Shown: in pieces, positions 54,823 to 64,000 of the stretch
How positions within the stretch are numbered: the stretch's first letter is position 1
Layout: every line of letters starts with the position of its first letter
From: Grammothele lineata
Taxonomy: Eukaryota; Basidiomycota; Agaricomycetes; Polyporales; Polyporaceae
DNA length: 64,000 nt
Reading direction: 5' to 3'
Assembly: GCA_002150815.3 (NCBI GenBank)
Contig: NDFF03000009.1
Coordinates: 1 to 64,000 of the forward strand
Made by a program: the position numbers and the translations under genes
The notes under the pieces: model-generated
Database searches by the model: none
What the model was told of the DNA's origin: nothing
What the model saw: the letters and a program-made list of their open reading frames with translations, nothing else

Positions 54823-57800
54823 GCTCTCGGTCCGCCGAGACTCACGCCAGCCGCGTCATCCCGCAGGCACAGGTGTTCGCCCGGAGGAGTGTCGGTGGAG
54901 ATAGGGGTATATGGGTGGAAGGATTTCGTTCGTATAATCGCTGGCTGCTCTTGCTCGCATTGCATTTCGTCTGCGCCGTGTTCTGTATATGATTGTGTAC
55001 GATGGGAAGGTCTGTATGAGTATGGAGTCTTGTCCTTGATTCTTAGCCACTATACCAAGCGGCTGTCGCTGTCCATAATGCATAGACTGTACATCTTCTC
55101 GACACCGACGACACCGACCTGGTCCGTGCGCATGCGAGAGCATCGGGGAATCGGCGCTCGGCTGCTATGACCCGGGTCCCATTGGAAGCGCTCAACAGTC
55201 TTGCGACGACTTGTATCTACTTACCTCCGCTTGTCATTCCACCACAACACTTCTTTTCCCTCGTCAATTTCCGCACTGCTTGTCGGGAGCTTACAGCTGC
55301 TCCCAATACTTTTGTTTCTCCTACATCTTCGTATCATGTGGCGCCCAGAGTTATTTTCCCTGTCCGGAAGCCCTCCCGCCTGCCGTCCCCCCGGGTCCCA
55401 GGCCCACCGTCACTGGAGGCTGGCCTAGTCACGTTGGAGAGCGTCGAAGATCGCGTCATGGTGGTCAAGGTGTTTCGCACCTGCCCTTAAGCTGCCCGCT
55501 GGCACGACGACCGTGAGTTGGATGCGCTCTTGTCCCCGCGGTCCCGTCTCCCTTTCCCCTCGCGCATCCAGAGCTGTATCTGCTCCGCGGCGTCTGCTGC
55601 GTCCATGTTGGTGGATGACTTCGCGCTTTTGTCTCAGACTGTCGTTGGTTGTTATATGCTCACATGTTAAGCTGCAGCTCGCGGTCGTCAGTTCAAGATC
55701 ATGCCTTACCTGCCCGTCTCCACTGGTCCTCGGCCTGGTCACCTGTGTCTAGCACCCTCTCTTGCTTGTAGCTATCTGTGCTGAGTGCTGGCGTGTTCTA
55801 CTTTCGCTCTGATCTCCTTCACGAACCTCGCCCACCACATCACGACAACGCTCTGAGCCTGAGTCCGAATCTAATGGGTGAAGGTTGAGCTCCCGTGTTG
55901 GAACTCAGCCATGGCGCTCGGTGCTCACAGGATGACGGCGATAGTGAGTGCACCATCTTGTCATTATAGCTATTGTGATAGTTTTCCTTCTCCCCTCTCC
56001 GTCGTACCCCTCTGTAGTACTTAGCGTAGAACTTCAATATATTTTTCGCTCTCCTAACTTAAATGCGAGATATCGATATCTGGTATCCGATAAGGCCGCT
56101 GCAATCAGGCGCTAACCGGTCCTGCCGCTGGCCCCATAAGCCCTGCAAGATCTGCAAGGTCTGCAAGCCTTGCACCGTTGCACAATAACTACTCATCGTA
56201 AAATGGCCATATAATGTACCCCACAATACTTCTAAATCTTTGGCATATTGGATTTCTTATAAGGCTAGACATGTCCCTATCGGATTATCCCCGACTCCCC
56301 GATGAGTGTCTTCTGTTGCGTAAGGACATGTGCATTGACACATCGGGCAGAATAAGCAACCGAATGTCGAAGGGATCGGCGACAAGTCGGCTATAGAGCG
56401 CCCATAACGTCATTCCCAGCCCTCGGACCGCCCGAGCCCGGCGGCTGCGCTAGGCTGGGCAGGCCTGGCTTAACTCGAACTGCTCAGAATCCCACTGTGA
56501 CCGCCATCGTCGTGTGCAGGACTGCACCATTACTTTGGACAGGAACACGAGATAGACAGCGAATGCTTCTCCAGGCTGAAAGGGTATTGCGTTATCCAGT
56601 TTAACTTGAGGGTATACGGTAAGTTGGGCAGTCTTGACTCGAGCGACCGTGGCAGCTGGTAGAACCAGCTTTGTCGTGTACGGATGTAGCCCCGTGTGCG
56701 AGTCTCCAATTTCAATGGACAGCCAGTGTAGGTGTGGCCTGAGGCCTACTAGGATGCCCCAATGAACAGACGAAATGAGTTCATGTAGTTCTGCGCATCA
56801 CACGCGAACGCTTCTCACGACCTGGATTATGATGTGGTACGACACCACCAGAGGTTGTAGTGTGTTGCCTGTGAAGGTCTGTCATATAGCAACAGCACTG
56901 GTCGGATTCGCGGCCCAGCACGTCCTGGGGAAAGGCAGGCAGTCTGGACCATACAGCGACGTACGGGATTAGTGGCAGCGGTCTCGATAGTGGAGAGCAG
57001 GACGAGGGCGCGCGGCCCCCATCCTTGTTACGTCTTCACAACATCTTCCAGTAACTCCCACCAGGGCGTGTAGTAACGGTCGTTACACACTCCGGATAAC
57101 CTCCACCGATGCGATTGAAACAGTCCGAGGAACGGATGAGAAATTGGATTGCAGGGGACTGGGGCAACTGTATATTCAACATGCATGCAATGCGGGGACG
57201 CGCGAGGAGGCTTAGGGAGGGAGTAAGTCAAGCCAACGTTCGTGAGCTGCGCAGCAAGCGAGAGGGAAAGGAGACGGCAAACTGAGTCACGGAACGGACA
57301 GACGAGAGCGGACGGAGAGAAGGGGAGCCCGGGCGGTCTACGCCAGCAGCTTGGTTACGGATAGACAAGAAGACAGGAAAAGACGGACAAACGTCAGCCC
57401 CATGGCGCCGAACGCAGGAGGGATACTGGCCAGAGGCACTAACTGCCACTGGGGAAGCGGCGCCTATACGAGGCGTGCTCGGAAAGGGGTGGGATAGATG
57501 AGGAATATACGGATTATAGGGAACGAGCGGCGGTGTCCTTTGAGCCGGAACCAGAGCATGACGAGCGCCCAGAGGCGGCATATATGTATGATGATAGAGA
57601 CCGAGACGAGGACCAAGACCAGACATGAACTTCTGGATATGCAATATTACCGGGCCGCCAACCCGTGCTAGCAATAGCGAATATACACAGGCGAATGAAA
57701 GGGTATGCGGAGACGGGTAGGCGGAAAGTGGGCATCAAGATGTCGTGAACGGGACAGGGGTGCAGAGCGAGCCAGCAGTTGCATGCTGATTAGGGAGACA

Positions 57801-57961
57801 GGATACTTTACGGTCGTTTGGCCAGTCGTCAGAGCCGTGATAGGTGAAGATGCTTGGAGATCTGGACAGACGGGACTAGTGTGAGTCTTCGAGTACACAT
57901 CGGCAACTTTCCACGCACAAGTTGTTTCGCGCATCCGGTGCGCGCCAGGCAACCAGACGGC
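54823..57961. other. 3.1-kb stretch without a supported gene
   Basis: Convergent region. The first kilobase has long pyrimidine-rich tracts on the plus strand. A 9-10 bp near-repeat of CTGCAAG(R/G)TCTGCAAG type occurs at about 56144-56174. No coding model or transposon end found; frames at 57228-57674 (-) are featureless. Confidence 0.5.
56144..56174. repeat. Short imperfect tandem repeat
   Basis: Three adjacent variants of CTGCAAGNT(C) in about 30 bp. Confidence 0.6.
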
Positions 57962-60288
57962 TCAAGCCCGACAGCAGAATGCAGCCCAGAAACCCCCCTT
58001 CTTCCGCCCCAATCCGTGCTCGTCTTGCTCGCCTACGCGAGCCATCTGATCCCTGTCATAGACCCCCATGCCTCTTGATTGGCCATTCATGCCATCCTGC
58101 CTCGTGCCGGCAGTAGTGCCCTCCCTGCTCCCGGTGCCGGTCTTGCCCGGCGCTTGGCCGTACATAAAGGACTCCGAGTTGTTCGGGTGCTGTGCAAGGC
58201 CACCGGTGCCGTTCGCGCCGTTTGGTGGCTGCGGCGATGAGCGGCCATACGTGTTCCGGTAGCCTTGTGCGCTGCCGGGCGCAGCGTACGGGTGGGGCGC
58301 GACGAGACCGCTGTCGCGCTCGGCCCGGGACACCTGCTGTTGGCTCTGCCTGCGACTCTGTGGCGCCAGCGGTTGCACGCTTACGTGCTCGCGCGACCCG
58401 CCACGAGACGCATCGTGCGGCCGACGGCTACTGCTCTTGACGTGAGCAGGCGTCGGGGCCAGCACGAGAGGTGATGAGGGCGACGCAGCGCCGTCTTGGA
58501 GGGCATTGCGGGACGAGCGGTGTTGCCGCTCGCGATCCCGGTGGCGGTCACGGTGGGGAGTGTGTGGCGTTCCACCATGAGCAGAAGCCAGAAGCGCAGA
58601 AGTCTGTCTCGTCGTCAGCTTCCGGGAGTCGCACACCGCGATCGGTGACGTACGTGGCTGGCTTCCCAACCCTTCCCGCCGTTCAGCAGCATCCAATCGA
58701 ATACACCATCCTCAGGCTCGCCCAAAGTCTTCAGCACCTTCGTGAACAGCTCCCGAAGGAAGTCGTAGTCCGGCGTCTCCTCGAAGCCAAGCTTACGGAC
58801 ATAGTTCATGTAAATTGCAAACTCCTCTGAGAGCGGGATATGAGTCGCTGAAAGCGGCGCACTAGGACCCTTACTTACCGGGGAAACCTTCGCACAGCTC
58901 CTCGATCGGAGTGCTCTGCTTCTTCTCGCCGATCTTCTCATACTTTTGCTTGTTAGTGGCAGCACGAAGACCTTGCCAAGGAAGTCCACCACGCAGGAAG
59001 TACATGCAGACGTGTCCTAATGACTCGAGGTCATCACGGCGAGATTGCTCACGCCCCAAGTGAGTGTTGATGGACATGTACCGAGCAGTACCAGACAAGG
59101 ATTTCCGCTCGCGGTAGGGGATGTGCACCTTGGTCTTAGGGTCGCGGTAGTGCTTCGCCATGCCAAAGTCTATGTAACATCTTCAGCATCAGATCGTAGA
59201 GACGTTGACGTAAGGGCCGGCTAAGGTATGACGTTGGAGACAGGTAGCAAGTGTCGCCAGGTGCGAGGCGACATTGAAGGTCTCTCGTGCTTGCCGCACA
59301 AAGCCATAGGAGACTCACCAATGATGTGAATCGTGTTCGCTGTCTTGGTACCCGGAACTCCGATCAAAAAGTTGTCCGGCTTGATGTCACGGTAGATGAG
59401 GGACTTCTCGTGGATTGACTGCACGCGTGTCACCTGTTTCACGGAGACGGTCAGTCACGTTTACTCCAAACTGCCAGGTGCACAGTTGGGGACTGTCATG
59501 ACCACAGGCACCTACGGCTCGCGACAGACCACAGCGCCGTCGGCCGGCTAAAGGACTAGACGCCCACAGCCGACTGCAAGGCAACGGGACGGTATGAAAC
59601 CCATCACGTCGACACGCACAGCGCACGTCTGCTCAACGAGGATTGCTCCGCTGCTTGCTGCATGCCGTCCGCCCGTAGTGGCACAGCGGTGAAGGAATGT
59701 GGCGCTCACCATCTGCTTCGCTGCCATGCAGACAGTTTTGATGCTGAACTTGCGGCCGCACATGTCAAAGAGGTCTTCGAGGTTGGGGCCGAGGAGGTCG
59801 ATGACGAGGACATTGTGGAGGCCTTCTTGACCAAAGTAGTGCACCTGGGGGACGCCAGCTAAAATTCATGAAATGTCGGTCATGTCGGACAGACGCCGTC
59901 ACATCAACAGAGCAACGCACGAGTGCCATTCAGCGTCCTGTACGACCGGTATTCGTCGCGCAATTGAGGCGCTTCAGACTTGCGTGGCTCCTGCGGAAAG
60001 AGGATGTTAGAATGTGTCCCCTCCGCTACGTTGCGGATGAAAGCCCGTCACTCACGAATTTGATAGCGACGGGCTGGTTATTGAGCATATTGGTGCCTGC
60101 ACGACAATCGACCTAGGTTACGCAGAGCTTGGAATTGTAGACGGGCTCAACACACCCTCGAAAACGACACCGAAAGAACCCTCTCCAATCTTCTTTCCAA
60201 CCCTGAAGTGATTGCCAACGACGCCATTGGAGGTACCAGATGAGGAGTGGTGTCCCGAGGAGGATGCTATTACATGGGGGGTTGTCAT
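57962..60288 (-). CDS. Casein kinase I, membrane-associated type, 537 aa, 8 exons
   Basis: Ser/Thr kinase of the CK1/Yck group, acting in morphogenesis, endocytosis and nutrient signalling. Exons 60288-60156, 60096-60056, 59990-59921, 59858-59710, 59433-59319, 59169-58879, 58826-58654, 58603-57962. Kinase motifs in order: [18 protein letters not shown] (Gly loop), NNQPVAIKF (Lys), [14 protein letters not shown] (catalytic loop), [26 protein letters not shown] (CK1-specific SIN in place of APE), DDLESLGHV. The kinase ends near 310. The C-tail is Arg/His/Ser then Gln/Gly/Asn-rich and ends [13 protein letters not shown]: adjacent cysteines four residues from the end could be lipidated, as in yeast Yck1/2 (palmitoylated CC). 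The fourth intron is long (276 nt) by local standards. Confidence 0.94.
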
Positions 60289-62787
60289 GCTGGAAAGGCA
60301 GACGGGAGCGGGAGAGTGAAGGGGGAATAAGGGCAAGCAAAGGGGGGTATGAGGAGAAGGAGCGACCAGGACAGAGGGAGGATCAGGCAACAGCGCCCTG
60401 CGAGCGGAGTCCCAACTCGCTCGGCGTGCTTCGGCGCCTGCAGTCGCCCACCCCTGTTTGGGTCCCTCGCAGCAGAGCGCTCCGGCTCCCGTCGGTCCGT
60501 CCGTTGTCCCACTCGTCCCCAGTCGTCCCCTCAACTGACAGCCTGAACGCCCCTGTGCCGTCCGCAGGTCGTCCGCAGAACATGTCGGAATCAACCGCGC
60601 CTTCTTTGCTACTGCTGCAACGCACCAGGTTTGGGGAGGCCCCTCCCAGACCCACCGTCCTCCGAGTCTTCACTACGGTCCAAGCTAACGTGCCTACGTC
60701 AACTGTCGTCTTGTATGTATGCATGATGCATATCATTCTTCTCCTTCAATGCTTGCCATACCCACGAAACAAGACTTTTGGTTCTGAACAACCGTCATTT
60801 GTTCCTATCATGTATACAAACGCGTACGCGCATAGTTCGACTTCTTCGAATTCGACGTACTTGGAACAACCGCTTCCACCGGTTGCGGAATCACAGTACG
60901 CTTGACATCCTAAGTTTTCTCCTGGCCATTGCATTCTAGAACATGATAAGAGTTCGCCTGTTCGATGTGCGTGTGAGGTGGTAGGTATATGCGTTACGTG
61001 TGTATGTACATGTCTAAGGACGAGCCCCCTCGACAACGACTAAGTGATCCTGTTCGCGAATCGTACGAGCCGCGGAGAAGACATGCGATGACTCCCGAGG
61101 CTGAATGGTGACAGATAAGTAGTCATTCGATCAAACTAATAACCAGAGGAGGCACGACGGGGCAATACCGAGATACTTATACTTAAATTCACGGAGCCTT
61201 GAGAACATTAGCCCTTGTCCACGGGAGACCGAATAGGATGCGTCTATTCGATCGAAAAAGACTCCGAGCTCGCGAAGCTATACTCTCCAGGAGAACAGCT
61301 AAACTATAGCTCAGCATCCATGTCGAACACGTAGCATGCTTGTTTGATTGGGATAGATAGGCCCAGCATGATCAAATGGGTAAAAGCTGAACTGTTTAGT
61401 GAATGGCTCCGGCAGGCACAGTGACAAATGAGTGGGGAACTCGGAGTTGTCTGGCCTCGCACGAAATGAAATGCGCGTCCGTATGTCAAGCATGGAAACA
61501 GGTCTCGCTGGATCTCCTCCTGAATAATGTGAATCACATGGCGGCTGCGGCATGAAAACCTCTCTCGCTCGTTGGATTACGCTTTTCACGTTTTCCTGCG
61601 GACGCTAGTCAGCCTCAGTGAGTGTCCTGCACCGGGGATGTTGTCTGTGGGAACTTGTCTGATGCACAGACTTTCGGCGGCCCACGACACATGGTCATGT
61701 GCGAATGGGAATGCTTGCATGACACTCGCGGAACATGCAGTCCGGTCTCAATATGTCATCCGAGTTTTGGGAGAAACTAACTGGCCTTGGAGTGAGTGGA
61801 TATTCCACCCGCCAAACTATGTAGCGGACTCTCACCGAAGACCAAGGACAACACATAATGCGAGAATCGGACAATACTCGACGGAGTGAGCACGCCGAGG
61901 TGGGTCGGCGCCCGGTAATAAGACTCGCAATGGTATGCAGCGCTTGCGCGAAGGCTACGCTCGCAATAGATCAGCTCGTATGGCTAAAGGTGGTTCGGCT
62001 TTCGGGTCGAATGTCAGCAACAAACGCCCCGTACTGTGACTGCCGAAAACTGAAGAGAAGATTTTGAGGATGCCTGTGGCGGGCTTACGACAGGCATGTT
62101 ATCGGGTGCAAGTCGCCGTGGCGTTTCCACGACGGCTAGTGGGTTGTGTATGGTCAGCAAGGACGGCAAGAAACGATTTTCAGGACTCGTTGCTGGCCGC
62201 TGCAGTCGGGAGGGAACAGCTTGCGATTGCCTCTTCCCAGGCCCTCAGACTCAGCTGGTCGGCCACATCGCGTGATGATGACGAGAGATCAAGCGCCCGG
62301 TCGACACAATTCCTGAACGGCAGGCGCGTGTGGGTACCCTCTGGACCCCGCGTCGCTCGCTGCAGGGCCGTATCCGGACTGCGATGAGTATCGTTGATCT
62401 GCGTTGAAAGTGCCTCGTCCGGGGGAGCGCTCGGAGGAATGCAGAAGGCGAGGGGAGGAAGTGACTTGGCGTGACGGGCGAGTTTACTAAGTACCAGATG
62501 AGCGGATCTGAGATGCGCCTGCTCACCAATCCCCCTCCTCGCTATTTGTAACGAGTCTCCAGCTGAGGGTCCGCCCCGTCTGCCCTCGAGCCCCTCCGCC
62601 CACTTTATCTTCGTTAACGTCCTCTCCCCGCCGTACGCTCAGAACACACACTACAGCACACACCACCGCGAGCTCCGGCCACCGCACCTGCGTGAACGAC
62701 CTGTGAAAGCACGGTTTCCACCGGACCAAACGCCCGCCACCCGGAGGAGTTCTCTAGCACACACCGGACCAGATACTACATCCCACC
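60289..62787. other. 2.5-kb divergent intergenic region
   Basis: Between the casein kinase start (-) and the DsbA-like gene start (+). The first 600 bp are G/A-rich on the plus strand, consistent with a long CT-rich leader of the kinase. Remaining frames (61311-61589, 61572-61889, 62064-62387) show no family features. Confidence 0.5.
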
Positions 62788-63904
62788 ATGCAGCCCGGCG
62801 TTGTCTCTCTAGTGGTCATTTCCGACATCGTACGTCCCCCCTCCTTTCTGCGCCGCCTTTGCGCCGGCCTCGGATGCGGCGGTACTAACCTCCACGCCCC
62901 CCTCCGTGCAAACCGGACGTATTACCAAGACCTGCCCCTGGTGCTACATCGGCCAGCGGGAGCTGCAGAAGGCGATCGAGGATGTCCGCGAGGATTGCAG
63001 CGACCTTAAGATCAAGATTGAGCACCGTCCGTTCCTCCTCCACCCGTCCATGGAGGAGGATCACGTATCGGACAAGCTAACGTGGTACAAGGAGAAGTTC
63101 GGAGATGAGAAGCTGCGCCATATACAAGAGATGGTGCTGACGCGTGCAAAGGACGTTGGCGTCGAAGTGTGAGTACCACTCTCCTCTTCGGCGGATGGCC
63201 TCGGGCAGGGTTCGGGCATTCGAGGTGATATCATCACCTCGCGGCATCAAAAGTTTGGCGGGATTTTCCCCTTCCGAGTGCTGGTCTGCCGCGCCGTGTG
63301 CCTGTGTGCTGACGTACTAGTCTTCATCGCCTTTAGCAAGTTTGAAGGGACTGTATGTCAAACCATCCGGGCTCACCGCCTTAGCCGCAAAGCCTTCGAG
63401 GTTGGCGGGCAGGAGCTGCAGGAAAAGTTCCTCGACACGATATTCTACGCATACTTCACTGAAGGCAAGACGATCAGTGATTACGACGTCCTCGCAGACA
63501 TGTCGGAACAGGTCGGCATTATGCCGAAAGACAAGGTAAGCAGTCGGCTTCGTCAGACGGGGGCAGAGGCAGACGTGCGTTTCTGTTATAGGCGCTCGAG
63601 TTTCTGAACTCGGACGAGTACCAAGAGGAGGTCCAACAGATGGCAGTTGAAGCACGCAAGAAGGGCGTAACTGGCGTGCCATTCACTATCATCAACGGAC
63701 GGTGGGCCGTGAGCGGGGGGCAGACGGCTGAGACTTATGCACAGGTGCGCCGCCGGGACCTCCAGCCCGTCTCGTGTGCTGATTATTATCTGTTAGATCT
63801 TCCGCAAGCTCGCCGGAAAGGGTCGTCTGCACCCGATTCCTGCCGCTCCCAGCTGCGGCGACCATACTTGCCCTATCCAGGCCGCCATGAACGGAAAGTC
63901 GTAA
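62788..63904 (+). CDS. DsbA-like thioredoxin-fold oxidoreductase, 246 aa, 5 exons
   Basis: Exons 62788-62829, 62930-63168, 63337-63535, 63592-63744, 63797-63904, in frame. The first strand VSLVVISDITCPWC carries the CxxC active site (Cys16-Cys19) of the DsbA/FrnE family (2-hydroxychromene-2-carboxylate isomerase / DSBA superfamily). The helical insertion includes HRLSRKAFEVGGQELQEKFL and YFTEGKTISDYDVLADMSEQ; the cis-proline loop is GVTGVPFTIINGRWAVSGGQ. No signal peptide, so cytosolic; likely a thiol-disulfide oxidoreductase or glutathione-using enzyme with unknown substrate. The C-terminus adds a PSCGDHTCPIQAA segment with two further cysteines. One acceptor is AAG rather than CAG/TAG (62929), chosen because it restores TCPWCYIG. 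Confidence 0.92.
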
Positions 63905-64000
63905 TGCCTGGACACATCTGCTCTACGTCTTCATGCCTTCCATCCGTACTTGACTCTCCCCTACTACACCTTGTCTGGAGTTCCGAGTAGCGATACACAG
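63905..64000. other. Window end, 3' flank
   Basis: Probable 3' UTR of the DsbA-like gene; nothing else visible. Confidence 0.5.

Noticed and set aside
1..64000. Search for CRISPR arrays, prophage, biosynthetic cluster or anti-phage-like system
   Set aside because: The window is eukaryotic and intron-rich. I found no regularly spaced repeats, no integrase or polymerase genes, no NRPS/PKS/terpene synthase core and no NLR-type gene cluster.

Overview
The window reads as nuclear DNA of an agaricomycete fungus (Basidiomycota), most likely a polypore relative. The reasons are genes cut by many 45-90 nt introns with GTRNGT...YAG borders, several exons of only 8-12 nt, a heavy load of F-box/LRR-like proteins, a DUF6534-type membrane protein, and a secreted Ala/Thr-rich protein with three tandem domains. 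There are no bacterial or organellar signatures. Exon models below were built by hand from reading-frame continuity, splice sites and recognisable protein families. Every multi-exon model except the DUF6534-like gene closes in frame.

Layout. 0-2.1 kb: a truncated gene end and a 498-aa F-box/LRR-type protein (-). 3.1-5.4 kb: homogentisate 1,2-dioxygenase (+, 15 exons), convergent with a forkhead transcription factor (-, 6.0-8.2 kb). 9.4-10.8 kb: a cysteine-motif F-box protein (-). 10.98-12.73 kb: a 1.73-kb non-autonomous DNA transposon with 308-bp terminal inverted repeats and a 9-bp target duplication. 13.6-14.9 kb: an intronless F-box gene. 15.3-17.2 kb: a class V aminotransferase-like PLP enzyme (-). 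18.0-20.4 kb: uridine kinase/UPRT fusion (-), sharing a 260-bp intergenic region with the tRNA 2-thiolation gene NCS2/CTU2 (+, 20.7-22.7 kb). 23.0-26.5 kb: a CAX-type Ca2+/H+ antiporter (-), divergent from cytochrome c oxidase subunit 4 (+, 26.9-27.5 kb). 28.3-33.3 kb: a tandem pair of paralogous F-box genes; a third paralogue lies at 47.0-49.2 kb. 36.2-38.7 kb: the secreted triple-domain protein. 40.1-42.3 kb: mitochondrial metalloprotease OMA1 (-). 43.1-44.5 kb: another F-box gene (-), divergent from Svf1 (+, 45.0-46.5 kb). 49.6-51.7 kb: the DUF6534-like membrane protein (-). 53.6 kb: tRNA-Tyr(GTA) with an intron (-). 54.2-54.8 kb: a small protein of unknown function (+). 58.0-60.3 kb: casein kinase I (-). 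62.8-63.9 kb: a DsbA-like oxidoreductase (+).

The genes do not form a metabolic cluster or a defence island. They are mostly housekeeping loci (tyrosine catabolism, pyrimidine salvage, wobble-uridine thiolation, calcium transport, respiration, mitochondrial quality control, stress survival) interspersed with fast-evolving F-box genes. No previously undescribed multi-gene system is evident. The most notable items are the inverted-repeat transposon, the three F-box paralogues that share a 10-nt microexon and an expandable acidic linker, the triple-domain secreted protein, and the microexon-rich membrane protein. Long stretches at 33.3-36.2, 54.8-58.0 and 60.3-62.8 kb hold no gene I can support.
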